From Radicibacter daui (GTDB lineage: Bacteria; Pseudomonadota; Alphaproteobacteria; Radicibacterales; Radicibacteraceae): a stretch of DNA of 64,000 nt. The stretch lies in assembly GCA_030657355.1 (NCBI GenBank), contig CP131057.1, positions 579,501 to 643,500 of the forward strand, given 5' to 3'. Below are positions 1 to 10,055 of the stretch, piece by piece. The translations under genes and the position numbers were made by a program. A model generated the notes under the pieces. The model had not been told where the DNA came from. It was given only the letters and a program-made list of their open reading frames with translations, and made no database searches. Each line of letters starts with the position of its first letter. Position 1 is the first letter of the stretch.

Positions 1-676
1 ACTGGCCGTCGGCGGTCTGGCCGGTGCCGCGATGGGCGCCATAATCGCCTGGTTTGGCGCACATCCTATCCTTGCCTCCCTCGCGATGATGATTTTCCTG
101 AAAGGCATTGGCGAGTTCCTGACGCGGGGCGGCGACATTTCGGGCTTTCCGGAATTTGTAATGGGGCTGGGTCATGGCACCGTCGCCGGAATCCCGGTGC
201 CAATGCTGATTTTCATCGGCGCGGCCTTTCTCTGGCATCTACTGCTCGCCCGCACCCGCCACGGCTTTGCCGTGTCCATGATCGGCTCCAACCCGAAAGC
301 CAGTGAATATTCCGGCCTTCATGTCAAAAGGTCGATCACGCTGACTTATGCGCTGTCCGGCGTCATGTGCGCGCTGGCGGGGATCGTGATGCTGACCCGG
401 TTCAACTCGGTGCGGGTGGGTCACGGAGACGCCCTGCTTCTGGTGACCGTACTCGCGTGTTTTCTCGGCGGCGTTAACCCGTTCGGCGGTTTCGGCCGTG
501 TCGCTCCGGTGTTTCTGGCTCTGGTCATCCTTCAGACGCTCTCCTCCGGCCTCAACCTGGTGGGGGCAAACCAGCATCTTTCAACTGCTGTATGGGGGCT
601 ATTCCTGATCGCAGTAATGGTCCTGCGCTCGGGCACGCCGATGCTGCACGCCCTGCTGGCCAATATTAGGCGCTAG
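1..676 (+). CDS. Sugar ABC transporter permease, ribose/fructose type (5' end outside window)
   Basis: This is the C-terminal part of an inner-membrane permease of the RbsC/FrcC type (BPD_transp_2 family), which forms the channel of a binding-protein-dependent sugar importer. The frame is open from base 2, so the first part of the usual ~320-340 residues lies to the left, as do the expected binding protein and ATPase. The visible part has several hydrophobic segments around the family-typical cytoplasmic stretch SNPKASEYSGLHVKR. The kinase and the psicose epimerase follow on the same strand, so a rare ketose or fructose is the likely cargo. That substrate is an inference from the neighbours. 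Confidence 0.9.
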   Translation, partial: LAVGGLAGAAMGAIIAWFGAHPILASLAMMIFLKGIGEFLTRGGDISGFPEFVMGLGHGTVAGIPVPMLIFIGAAFLWHLLLARTRHGFAVSMIGSNPKASEYSGLHVKRSITLTYALSGVMCALAGIVMLTRFNSVRVGHGDALLLVTVLACFLGGVNPFGGFGRVAPVFLALVILQTLSSGLNLVGANQHLSTAVWGLFLIAVMVLRSGTPMLHALLANIRR

Positions 677-740
677 CCGCCAACCGGTCCGGGCAGGCGC
701 CATCGCCGCCCCCTCCCCCATTTCTTTCAGCAGCGACGCG

Positions 741-1415
741 ATGAACGACATTCTTGAGTTTGATGAGTTTGTCCGAGCAGTGAACGCACAAGGCACCGGC
801 CGGCGGATCATCGTCGCAATCGCCGGCGCTCCGGGCTCCGGCAAATCCACCTTTGCCGACCGGCTGGCCGATGCCTTGTGCGACCTCTCGCCTGCAAGCG
901 CCGCACTGCTGCCGATGGATGGATACCATTATGACGACAGCATCCTGAACGCGCGGGGCCTGCGAGCCCGCAAGGGCGCCCCGGAGACTTTCGATACCCC
1001 AGGCCTGTTTCACATGCTCGATCGCCTGCGGCGTAACGAGGAGGAGGAAGTCGCGGTCCCGGTCTTCGACCGCGATCTGGAAATTTCCCGTGCCGGCGCG
1101 CGCCTGATTCCGAGAGCGGCACGGGTCATCGTCGTGGAGGGCAACTACCTGCTGCTTGACCGGCTTCCGTGGTCCCTGCTGCATCCGTTTTTCGACATCA
1201 CGGTTTTTATCGACCTGCCGGAAAACATCCTGCGCGCGCGGCTCGTGGCCCGGTGGACCGGCTATGGCCTCCAGCCGGCAGAGATCGACGCCAAAGTCGA
1301 TGGCAACGACATTCCCAACGGCCGCCAGGTCATCTCGCAGAGCCGGGCCACCGGGCTTGTTCTCACCGCCGATGGAAGACTGCGATCAAACAGGCCCCCG
1401 CGGGAAAAACCCTGA
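741..1415 (+). CDS. FrcK-like P-loop kinase (uridine/pantothenate-kinase fold)
   Basis: This 224-residue soluble kinase has a Walker A motif GAPGSGKST at residues 29-37. It also has the MDGYHYDD segment and a late VIVVEGNYLLL strand typical of the uridine kinase/PanK-like superfamily. Rhizobial homologues lie in sugar importer operons (frcBCAK) and are called fructose transport kinases, although their phosphate acceptor is poorly established. It starts 64 bases after the permease and is followed 34 bases later by the psicose epimerase, so the three probably form one transcript. Phosphorylation of the imported or epimerised sugar is the inferred role. A nucleoside or pantothenate-like substrate cannot be excluded. 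Confidence 0.85.
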   Translation: MNDILEFDEFVRAVNAQGTGRRIIVAIAGAPGSGKSTFADRLADALCDLSPASAALLPMDGYHYDDSILNARGLRARKGAPETFDTPGLFHMLDRLRRNEEEEVAVPVFDRDLEISRAGARLIPRAARVIVVEGNYLLLDRLPWSLLHPFFDITVFIDLPENILRARLVARWTGYGLQPAEIDAKVDGNDIPNGRQVISQSRATGLVLTADGRLRSNRPPREKP

Positions 1416-1449
1416 TGACGCTGAAAATCTCAAACATGGGGAAACGCAC

Positions 1450-2316
1450 ATGAAATTCGGAATCTACTATCCCTACTGGGAGCATGAATGGAGCGCGGAT
1501 TGCCTGAAATATGTGGAAAAGGCAGCCCGGCTCGGTTTTGACGTGCTGGAAATCGCGGCACACCACCTCAACAGCTACAGCGCCGCGCACATCGCCGAAA
1601 TTGCCCGCGCGGCCAGGGATAACGGCATCACGCTGACGTCGGGCGTCGGCCCTTCCCCTCAAAAAAACCTCTCCTCCGCTGACCCGGACATTCGCAAGGC
1701 AGGCCGGGCCTTTTTCGAGGAAACCCTGACCAACCTGGCAAAGCTGGACATCCGCATCATCGGGGGAGCGCTGCATTCCTACTGGCCGATCGACTATTCG
1801 CGACCGGTGGACAAACCCGGCGACCGGGCGCGCGGATTGGAGGGGATCGCCAGCCTCGCCGATTTCGCCGCAAATCTTGGGATCGACCTGTGCCTCGAAG
1901 TGCTGAACCGGTTTGAAAACCACGTCCTCAACACGGCCGAAGAAGGGGTTGCCTTTGTTCGTGAGACCGGCAAGCCGAACGTCAAGGTGATGCTGGACAC
2001 CTTCCACATGAACATCGAGGAGAACAGCTTCGCCGAAGCGATCCGGACAGCGGGGCCGTTGCTCGGCCATTTTCATACCGGCGAAAACAACCGTCGTGTC
2101 CCCGGCTCCGGTCGGCTGCCCTGGCATGAAATCGGCGCGGCCCTGCGGGAGGTTGGCTACAAGGGTGCCGTGGTTATGGAACCGTTCGTGAAGATGGGCG
2201 GCGGCATCGGCAGCGACATCAAGGTCTGGCGCGATCTCAGCAACAATGCCGATGAAGAGCAGATGGACGAAGCCGCCAGGCAATCCCTTGCTTTCTCGAG
2301 GTTTGTTCTCGGGTAA
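1450..2316 (+). CDS. dpe: D-psicose (D-allulose) 3-epimerase
   Basis: This cytoplasmic TIM-barrel enzyme interconverts D-psicose and D-fructose at C3 using a divalent metal. The start MKFGIYYPYWEHEWSA and the 288-residue length match the Agrobacterium enzyme. The expected metal ligands fall at E150, D183 (in VMLDTFHMN), H209 (in GHFHTGE) and E244 (in VVMEPF), which is the same numbering as in that enzyme. An ATG further upstream in the same frame would add a 98-residue extension inside the kinase gene, so it was rejected. It ends the importer-kinase-epimerase unit. With the permease and kinase it would bring a rare ketohexose into fructose metabolism. Confidence 0.96.
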   Translation: MKFGIYYPYWEHEWSADCLKYVEKAARLGFDVLEIAAHHLNSYSAAHIAEIARAARDNGITLTSGVGPSPQKNLSSADPDIRKAGRAFFEETLTNLAKLDIRIIGGALHSYWPIDYSRPVDKPGDRARGLEGIASLADFAANLGIDLCLEVLNRFENHVLNTAEEGVAFVRETGKPNVKVMLDTFHMNIEENSFAEAIRTAGPLLGHFHTGENNRRVPGSGRLPWHEIGAALREVGYKGAVVMEPFVKMGGGIGSDIKVWRDLSNNADEEQMDEAARQSLAFSRFVLG

Positions 2317-2349
2317 ACCGGCAAGAATGCGGCCCAGTGTTCCTGCGGA

Positions 2350-3408
2350 TCACCGCGGCCGCCACGAACTGGTTGACCCCCGCACCACCAGCTCGACCGG
2401 CATGACGATATCGAGGCCCGAGAGGGCTTCGCCCTCGATGGTGCGGATCAGCACGTCCATGGCCTTCGCCCCCATCTCCGCCCGCGGCTGGCGCACCGTC
2501 GTCAGCGGCGGATCGGAGATTTCGGCGAGCTGGATATCGTCAAATCCGATGACGGAGAGGTCCTCCGGCACCCGCAGCCCCTTGTCCCGCGCGGCACGCA
2601 GCGCGCCCATGGCGCTTTCGTCATTGGCGCAGAAAAGCGCGGTCGGGGGCTCCGGCAAGTCCAGCAGGCGGCGGGCGGCAGCGCGGCCGCCCTTGAAGGT
2701 GAAGTCCGCCGCCACGACCAGCGCCGGATCATAGGGTATCTGTACCGCCTCCAGCGCCTGCCGGTACCCGGCATGGCGCTCCGGGCTCAGGATGCGGCCC
2801 GGTGGGCCGGCGACATGGCCGATACGCCGATGGCCGAGATCGATGAGATAACGCACCGCCATTTCGGCGGCCGCCGGATTGTCGATGCGCACCAGCGGCA
2901 CCTCGCAGCCCGGCAGGTCCTCGGAGACAAACACGATGGGGGGCCGGGCCGGGCCATCGGCGGGGCAGCCTTCCGGCAGCCGGCCTGACAGCAGCAAAAG
3001 CCCGTCCGCACGCCGATCAAGCAGCAGGCGCATATAGGAGCGTTCACGCTCGGGATCGGACTCGGTATTGCCCATCAGCACGGCATAATCGCTGGCACTG
3101 GCCCGCCGCTCCATGCCCCGCACGATCTCGGTATAGAACGGGTTGCCGAAATCCGGCACCAGCACGATGACGGCCTGTGCCGCCCGGGTACGCAGGGCGC
3201 GGGCCAGTGCGTTGGGGCGGTAGCCCGTGCTCTCCACCACCTCCATCACCCGCCGGCGCGTTTCCTCTGACACCAGCTCCGGCCGGGCGAGCGTGCGGGA
3301 GACCGTGGCGGTGGAAACATTGGCGATGCGGGCAACATCATCGATGGTGGCCCTTGCACCGGGCTCGACAAGCCCGTCTGCCTCCCGGATTTCTTCTTCC
3401 TGACGCAC
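2350..3408 (-). CDS. LacI-family transcriptional repressor
   Basis: This sugar-responsive repressor has a helix-turn-helix at about residues 21-46 (ATIDDVARIANVSTATVSR) and a hinge ending NALARALR. A periplasmic-binding-protein-like effector domain follows, with the family signature VIGFDDIQLAEISDPPLTTV near the end. The chosen start is a GTG at 3408, preceded by AGAAGGA at good spacing, giving 352 residues. An ATG at 3495 is in frame but would place the start codon four bases from the upstream operator and would add residues unlike the family. It is divergent from the CUT1 importer operon and very likely represses it through the paired ATCGAT sites between them. Confidence 0.93.
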   Translation of the reverse strand: MRQEEEIREADGLVEPGARATIDDVARIANVSTATVSRTLARPELVSEETRRRVMEVVESTGYRPNALARALRTRAAQAVIVLVPDFGNPFYTEIVRGMERRASASDYAVLMGNTESDPERERSYMRLLLDRRADGLLLLSGRLPEGCPADGPARPPIVFVSEDLPGCEVPLVRIDNPAAAEMAVRYLIDLGHRRIGHVAGPPGRILSPERHAGYRQALEAVQIPYDPALVVAADFTFKGGRAAARRLLDLPEPPTALFCANDESAMGALRAARDKGLRVPEDLSVIGFDDIQLAEISDPPLTTVRQPRAEMGAKAMDVLIRTIEGEALSGLDIVMPVELVVRGSTSSWRPR

Positions 3409-3498
3409 TGGTCCTTCTTTCTTCGCCTGCCCTGCGGCCTTCCTGGCCGCCGGGTTTACGGCATTATGCCCAACGCAAGCGAGCTGTGAAAGCACTCT

Positions 3499-3543
3499 TG
3501 TAATCGATTGCAGGCCGCAGTATGGTAAAAGAAATCGATTACA
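3499..3543. promoter_or_regulatory. Paired LacI-type operators
   Basis: Two near-palindromes centred on ATCGAT lie between the divergent lacI-type gene and the importer operon: TGTAATCGATTGCA (3499-3512) and AGAAATCGATTACA (3530-3543). Both are centred on CG, as LacI/GalR operators usually are. Their centres are 31 bp apart, about three helical turns, so two dimers would sit on one face of the DNA. Assignment to the adjacent regulator is an inference. Confidence 0.65.
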
Positions 3544-3602
3544 TAAAAATCAGCCGCACCAAGGGAACAACCATGGGCGGCATTAACCGGGAGGAAATAC
3601 TC

Positions 3603-4847
3603 ATGAAAAAAATCGCCTCGTGGCTCGTCACGAGCACCATCCTCGTCGCCGCTGCCGCCCCGGCTGCGGCCGATCCGCTGAAGGCGGAGGTCATGCACTG
3701 GTGGACCTCCGGCGGCGAAAGCGCGGCCGTGAAGGTCTTCGCCGACAGCTTCGACAAGGCCGGCGGCCAGTGGATCGACAGCGCTGTTGCCGGTGGCGAA
3801 GCCGCCCGCGCGGCAGAAATGAGCCGCGTTGTCGGCGGCAATCCGCCGGCTGCCATGCAGTTCAACTACGGCAAGCAGTTTGCCGAGCTGGTGAACAACG
3901 GTTACCTGCGTGACCTGACCGCCATCGCCAAGGAAGAAAACTGGGCGAAGATCATGCCGCCCGCCGTCATCAAGGCCATCACCTTCGATGGCAAGGTCTA
4001 TGCGGTCCCGGTCAATGTCCATGCCAACAACTGGGCCTGGATTTCCACCGACGCTTTCAAAAAAGCCGGCACGGAATGGCCGAAGAGCTGGGATGACTTC
4101 TTCCCCACTCTCGACAAGCTGAAGGCAGCCGGCGTCACCCCGCTGGCGCTTGGCGCCCAGGCCTGGCAGGAGCGTATCCTTTTCGAATTCATCCTCAACT
4201 CTGAGGGCGGTGCCGACACCTACCGCAAGGTGTTCGTCGACCATGACGTCGACACCATCAAGGGGCCGAAATTCAAGGCCGCCGTCGCGACCATGGGCAA
4301 ACTGCGCGCCTATGTCGATGATGGTTCCGCCGGGCGGAACTGGAACGACACCACCGCCCTCGTCATCAGTGGCAAGGCCGGTTTCCAGGTGATGGGCGAC
4401 TGGTCAAAGGGCGAATTCCGCGCCGCCGGCAAAAAGCATGGCACGGACTATACCTGCCAGACCGGGGTCGGCGATGCCGGCGGTTACATCTATGCCGGTG
4501 ACGTCTTCGTGCTACCGAAAAATGATGGCGCGGAAGTTGCCAAGGCACAGGACCTGCTGGTCAAGACCATGCTCTCGCCTGATGTGCAGGTGGCCTTCAA
4601 TGCCATCAAGGGCTCCATCCCCGTGCGTAACGACGTCGACACGTCCAAGGTCGACCCCTGCGGCCAGATCGGTCTTGCCCTGCTGAAGCAGCCCGAAAAG
4701 CAGCTGCCGGCCCCTACCTTCACCATCACGCCGGATACCGACGGCGTGCTGAATGACGCCCTTGCCGCCTTCTGGGCCGACAAGAACGCCGATGAAGGGG
4801 CCTTCATCCAGCAGTTCGCCGACGCAATCGCCGCCGACGGCCAGTAA
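3603..4847 (+). CDS. CUT1 sugar ABC transporter substrate-binding protein
   Basis: This periplasmic binding protein (family 1, MalE-like) has 414 residues. It has a classical signal peptide starting MKKIASWLVTSTILVAAAA, with cleavage expected after AAA near residue 23, and a mature start around DPLKAEVMHWWTSGGE, a typical CUT1 opening. The start at 3603 has GGGAGGAAA just upstream. A longer in-frame ATG at 3522 lies between the two operators and is unlikely. It is the first gene of the LacI-controlled operon and captures the unknown sugar for the two permeases and ATPase that follow. A strong hairpin after its stop probably lets it be made in excess. Confidence 0.95.
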   Translation: MKKIASWLVTSTILVAAAAPAAADPLKAEVMHWWTSGGESAAVKVFADSFDKAGGQWIDSAVAGGEAARAAEMSRVVGGNPPAAMQFNYGKQFAELVNNGYLRDLTAIAKEENWAKIMPPAVIKAITFDGKVYAVPVNVHANNWAWISTDAFKKAGTEWPKSWDDFFPTLDKLKAAGVTPLALGAQAWQERILFEFILNSEGGADTYRKVFVDHDVDTIKGPKFKAAVATMGKLRAYVDDGSAGRNWNDTTALVISGKAGFQVMGDWSKGEFRAAGKKHGTDYTCQTGVGDAGGYIYAGDVFVLPKNDGAEVAKAQDLLVKTMLSPDVQVAFNAIKGSIPVRNDVDTSKVDPCGQIGLALLKQPEKQLPAPTFTITPDTDGVLNDALAAFWADKNADEGAFIQQFADAIAADGQ

Positions 4848-4855
4848 GCCTGCAG

Positions 4856-4889
4856 CACCCGGCCGGGCCTTCCCTGACCCGGCCGGGTG
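4856..4889 (+). terminator. Hairpin after binding-protein gene (partial terminator or mRNA stabiliser)
   Basis: A perfect 12-bp stem, CACCCGGCCGGG (4856-4867) with CCCGGCCGGGTG (4878-4889), has a 10-base loop and is followed by TCTTT. It separates the binding-protein gene from the first permease gene. This is the usual place for an attenuating or 3'-end-protecting hairpin. Confidence 0.7.
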
Positions 4890-4958
4890 TCTTTGCCGCC
4901 GCCCTTACCGATCCGTGCCAAGCGCCCTCTCGCCCGCCACGCCAGGGAGAATATCCTC

Positions 4959-5849
4959 ATGACTGAGCCCCGCCGGCTGAGGAACATTGCTGCCCAGATC
5001 GCGCTGACACCCGCTTGGCTCATCGTGGCCTTTGCCTATGTCGGCACGGTGGTCTGGACCATCGTGATTTCCTTCACCAGCTCCAAGTCCATCCCCTCCT
5101 ACAACTTCGTGGGCTGGGCCCAGTACGCCCGTCTGTTCTCCACGGACCGCTGGTATATCTCCATCAACAACATCATCATTTTCGGTGTGCTGTTCCTCAC
5201 GATCTGTCTCGTTATCGGCTTCCTGCTCGCCGTGGCGCTCGACCAGAAGATCATGTTCGAGAACAGCTACCGCACCGTCATCCTCTACCCCTACGCCATG
5301 TCCTTCGTGGTCACCGGCCTTATCTGGCAATGGATGCTGAACCCGGCGCTCGGCATCGAGAAAACGGTGCAGGCGCTCGGTTTCCCCAACTTCAGTTTTG
5401 ACTGGATCATCCGCACCGACATGGCGATCTACACGCTGGTGATCGCGGGGGTCTGGCAAGCCTCCGGCCTTGTGATGGCGCTGATGCTGGCGGGCCTGCG
5501 CGGGGTGGACGGGGAGATCTGGAAGGCCGCACGTGTCGACGGCATCCCCGCCTGGCGCGTCTACCTCTTCATCATCGTGCCGATCCTCAGGCCCATGATC
5601 GTGACGGCCGTCGTCCTGCTCTCCATCGGCGTGGTCAAGGCCTTCGATCTCGTTGTCGCGCTGACCAAGGGCGGCCCCGGCCTTTCCACCGAGGTGCCAG
5701 CCAAGTTCGTCATGGATAACCTTTTCCTGCGCGCCAATATCGGCCTTGCCACTGCCGCCTCCACCGTCATGCTGGTGACCGTGCTCGCCGTGCTGGTGCC
5801 GTGGTTCTACACCGAATATGCGCGCCGCAACCGCGGAGGACATGCCTGA
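4959..5849 (+). CDS. CUT1 sugar ABC transporter permease, MalF type
   Basis: This 296-residue inner-membrane permease has about six transmembrane segments. It carries the EAA-type coupling loop near the C-terminal half (GEIWKAARVDGIPAWRVYLF), which docks on the ATPase. The start at 4959 follows CAGGGAGAATATCCTC, and the longer upstream reading frame overlaps the hairpin and looks non-coding. The stop TGA shares its last base with the ATG of the second permease, so the two are translationally coupled. It pairs with that permease as a heterodimeric channel for the sugar delivered by the binding protein at 3603-4847. Confidence 0.94.
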   Translation: MTEPRRLRNIAAQIALTPAWLIVAFAYVGTVVWTIVISFTSSKSIPSYNFVGWAQYARLFSTDRWYISINNIIIFGVLFLTICLVIGFLLAVALDQKIMFENSYRTVILYPYAMSFVVTGLIWQWMLNPALGIEKTVQALGFPNFSFDWIIRTDMAIYTLVIAGVWQASGLVMALMLAGLRGVDGEIWKAARVDGIPAWRVYLFIIVPILRPMIVTAVVLLSIGVVKAFDLVVALTKGGPGLSTEVPAKFVMDNLFLRANIGLATAASTVMLVTVLAVLVPWFYTEYARRNRGGHA

Positions 5850-6759
5850 TGTCCAGCATCGCCTCCCCCGCCGCCGGCAGCCGCGTGGTTGTCGCCCGCG
5901 GCCCCAGACCGCAGAGCCTTACCGCCGGCCGGATCGGGCTCTACTGCTTCATCCTCGTCACCGCGGTTTATTTCCTGGCACCGCTCTATGTGATGCTGAT
6001 GACCTCGTTCAAATCGATGGACGAGATCCGCCTCGGCAACATCTTCAACCTGCCGCAGCATTTTACCCTCCAGCCGTGGATCGACGCCTGGCTGCATGCC
6101 TGCACCGGCCTCAACTGCACCGGCATCTCCGTCGGCTTCACCAATTCGGTGATCATCACGGTGCCGAGTGTCATCCTTTCCATCGCGGCCGGCGCCATCA
6201 ATGGCTACGCGCTCTCCTTCTGGAAGCCGCGCGGCGCCAACGTACTATTCGCCATCCTGCTGCTGGGCGCCTTCGTGCCCTACCAGGCCTTCCTCTACCC
6301 GCTGGTGCGCGTTTACTCGACACTCGGCCTCTTCAACACCCTCACCAACATCATCACCGTCCACATCATCTTCGGCCTGCCCGTGATGACGCTGCTCTTC
6401 CGCAATTTCTACGCCGGCATTCCCATGGAGCTGTTCAAGGCCGCCCGCGTGGACGGCGCCGGGTTCTGGCGCACCTTCTTCTCGGTCATGCTGCCGATGT
6501 CGACGCCGATCATCATTGTCGCCGTCATCCTGCAGGCGACCAATATCTGGAACGACTTCCTCTTCGGTCTTGTTTTTGCCGGGCGCGAAAACCTGCCAAT
6601 GACCGTCCAGCTCAACAACATCGTCAATTCGACCCAGGGCGAGCGTGCCTACAATGTGGACATGGCGGCGACCATCCTCACCGCCCTTGTCCCGCTCGCC
6701 ATCTACTTCTTCTCCGGCCGCTGGTTCGTCCGCGGCATCGCTGCGGGAGCCGTCAAGGG

Positions 6760-6763
<4 letters not shown>
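5849..6763 (+). CDS. CUT1 sugar ABC transporter permease, MalG type
   Basis: This second channel subunit has 304 residues. A cytoplasmic N-terminal tail of about 30 residues precedes the first membrane segment, and the EAA loop reads MELFKAARVDGAGFWRTFF. It starts on the last base of the upstream stop (TGATG) and ends in an ATGA overlap with the ATPase gene, which indicates tight operon coupling. Several cysteines occur in the first periplasmic loop (HACTGLNCTGISV), a feature I have seen in other CUT1 MalG-type permeases. Substrate specificity cannot be read from the sequence. Confidence 0.94.
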
Positions 6764-7938
<1,175 letters not shown>

Positions 7939-7995
7939 CGCCGCGCGCACCTGCCCGCCTTTAAAAAAGATAACACCCGGAGGAAAGCCCCCAAG

Positions 7996-8754
7996 ATGGC
8001 ACTCAAGCATGCCCTGTCGTTCCAGATGTATTCGGCGCGCAAGTTCCCGCCGGTCAATGCACAGCTGGAACTGCTGAAATCGCTCGGCTACACGAATGTC
8101 GAGCCTTATGGCGATCTCTACACCGACGCCCGCGGCTTCAAGGCCGAACTTGACCGGGTTGGCCTTACTGCCGACAGCGGCCATTTTGCTCTCACCCTGC
8201 TGGAGCAGGAGACGGCAAAGGCGCTCGACATCCTGCGCACGCTCGGCACCACCATCGCCATTGCGCCCTATCTGATGCCCGAAGACCGGCCAAAGGACGC
8301 CGCCGGCTGGCAGGCCTTGGGCAAACGCCTTGCTGCCGTTGCCGCACGCCTGCGCGACGAAGGCATTACCTTCGCATGGCACAATCACGATTTCGAATTC
8401 GTTGCCCTGCCCGACGGCTCGTTGCCCATCGAACATCTGCTGGCGGATGATCTGGTGCAGCTGGAACTCGATGTTGCCTGGGTGGTGCGCGCGGGCGCCG
8501 ATCCGGCCAAATGGATCGAGCATTTCTCCGGCCGCCTCATCGCTGCCCACGTCAAGGACATCGCGCCGGCGGGCGAGAAGGCTGACGAGGATGGCTGGGC
8601 CGATGTTGGCACCGGCACCGTGCCGTGGAAGAGCCTGTGGCCGAAGCTGGTTTCCGCCGGCGCCCGGCTGATGGTCGCCGAGCATGATAACCCCAACGAT
8701 CTGAAGCGCTTTGCCGCCACCAGCGCCAAGGCCATGGCCGCGCTTGCCGGCTAA
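7996..8754 (+). CDS. TIM-barrel sugar isomerase/epimerase/lyase-like protein (first copy)
   Basis: This 252-residue protein is of the AP-endonuclease-2/xylose-isomerase-like TIM-barrel superfamily. Likely metal ligands are E134 (in HNHDFEF), D159 (in LELDVAW), H185 (in AAHVKD) and E229 (in MVAEHDN). It has no signal peptide and is cytoplasmic. It begins 57 bases after the ATPase, with CCCGGAGGAAAG upstream, and is followed 16 bases later by an oxidoreductase. In the levoglucosan pathway, proteins of this type eliminate or hydrate 3-keto sugars. Here that role is an inference from the presence of two such barrels and two oxidoreductases. A simple keto-sugar epimerase is the alternative. Confidence 0.88.
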   Translation: MALKHALSFQMYSARKFPPVNAQLELLKSLGYTNVEPYGDLYTDARGFKAELDRVGLTADSGHFALTLLEQETAKALDILRTLGTTIAIAPYLMPEDRPKDAAGWQALGKRLAAVAARLRDEGITFAWHNHDFEFVALPDGSLPIEHLLADDLVQLELDVAWVVRAGADPAKWIEHFSGRLIAAHVKDIAPAGEKADEDGWADVGTGTVPWKSLWPKLVSAGARLMVAEHDNPNDLKRFAATSAKAMAALAG

Positions 8755-8770
8755 AGGAGCACTCCGGAAA

Positions 8771-9901
8771 ATGACCCTTCGTATCGGCCTTGTCGGCTGC
8801 GGCAACATCTCCGACATCTACCTGACCAATGCCGCGCTCTTCAAAGACGTGGTCTTTACCGCCTGCGCCGACCTGCGGCCCGAAGCAGCTACCGCGCAGG
8901 GCGCCAAATACGGCATTCCCGCCATCACCCCGGCCGAGCTCCTTGGCCGCGACGATGTCGATCTGGTGCTGAACCTCACCATCCCGGCCGCTCATGCCGA
9001 AATTTCGCTCGCCGCCATCGCCGCCGGCAAACATGTCTATACCGAAAAGCCGCTGGCGACCTCACTCGAGGATGGCCGCAAGATCATGGGGGCGGCAAAG
9101 GCCAAGGGCGTGCGTGTTGGCTCTTCGCCCGACACCATCCTGGGGCCAGGCGTGCAGACGGCCCGCCACTTGCTGGCCGACGGCACCGTCGGCGAAGTGG
9201 TGACGGGCACCGCCTCGGTGATGGGACATGGCATGGAGCACTGGCATCCCAACCCCACCTTCTTCTTCAAGCCGGGCGGCGGACCCGTGCTCGATATGGG
9301 CCCCTATTATATCTCCGCCCTCGTGCACATGCTGGGCCCGGTCAAGGCCGTGCGCGCCACCGGCAAGATGGGCTTCAAGGAGCGCCTTGTTACCGCCGAA
9401 GGCCCGATGAAGGGCGAGAAGATCAAGGTGGAGACGCTGACCACGGTCAACGCCCTGCTCAGCTTCCAAAGCGGCGCCGAAATCGTGTTCCTCGCCAGCT
9501 GGGATGTGTTTGCCCACAATTTGCTGCCGCTGGAACTGCACGGCACCAAGGCCTCGATGCGCGTGCCCGATCCCAACTTCTTCGGCGGAAAGCTGGAGCT
9601 GGCGGGCCTCGACAAGGTCTGGAGCCCGGTTGGCACGGCGGACAAGCCCTTTGGCGCGCTGAACTGGCCGGTGGCCGGGCCCGAGCATGCCAATTATCGC
9701 GGCCTCGGCATTGCCGACATGGCCTCCGCCATCAAGGGCAACCGCCCGCATGTGGCTTCCGGCGATGTCGCGCTCCATGTGCTCTCGGTCATGCTGGGCG
9801 CGCTGGAAGCAGCGGATACCGGCCGTGTGGTCGAGATTGCCGAGCAGTGCGAACGTCCGGCAGCCTTCGAGCCGGGCAAAATCCTGCTGGCTGCGGGCTG
9901 A
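8771..9901 (+). CDS. Gfo/Idh/MocA-family oxidoreductase (first copy)
   Basis: This NAD(P)-dependent sugar oxidoreductase has 376 residues. Its Rossmann fingerprint is GLVGCGNISDIYL (residues 6-18) and the conserved catalytic-loop EKP is at 92-94. The long C-terminal alpha/beta domain contains the GGGPVLDMGPYYI substrate stretch typical of glycoside or inositol dehydrogenase relatives. It starts 16 bases after the TIM-barrel gene with AAAGGAGCACTCCGG upstream. With the second oxidoreductase of this operon it may form an oxidation/reduction pair acting on a sugar before and after bond cleavage. The substrate is unknown. Confidence 0.92.
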   Translation: MTLRIGLVGCGNISDIYLTNAALFKDVVFTACADLRPEAATAQGAKYGIPAITPAELLGRDDVDLVLNLTIPAAHAEISLAAIAAGKHVYTEKPLATSLEDGRKIMGAAKAKGVRVGSSPDTILGPGVQTARHLLADGTVGEVVTGTASVMGHGMEHWHPNPTFFFKPGGGPVLDMGPYYISALVHMLGPVKAVRATGKMGFKERLVTAEGPMKGEKIKVETLTTVNALLSFQSGAEIVFLASWDVFAHNLLPLELHGTKASMRVPDPNFFGGKLELAGLDKVWSPVGTADKPFGALNWPVAGPEHANYRGLGIADMASAIKGNRPHVASGDVALHVLSVMLGALEAADTGRVVEIAEQCERPAAFEPGKILLAAG

Positions 9902-9911
9902 AGAGAAAAGC

Positions 9912-9950
9912 CCCCTCATCCGTCGGTAAAAGCAGCCAGCGGATGAGGGG
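9912..9950. other. Intergenic hairpin within operon
   Basis: An 11-bp perfect stem, CCCCTCATCCG (9912-9922) with CGGATGAGGGG (9940-9950), has a 17-base loop and no T-run on the plus side. It lies in the 154-base gap between the first oxidoreductase and the second TIM-barrel gene, and could protect or process the upstream transcript. The motif TATGGTAAAAGAAA follows at 9954-9967 and also occurs at 3521-3534 in the main operator region. Confidence 0.45.
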
Positions 9951-10055
9951 CGCTATGGTAAAAGAAAACCGGCCCGGGCACCGGCTAAAGCCCGCCTCAG
10001 GAAACAACAAGCCCCGGCAACAACAGGGGTATCGGGATCAGGGAAGGGAACACCT

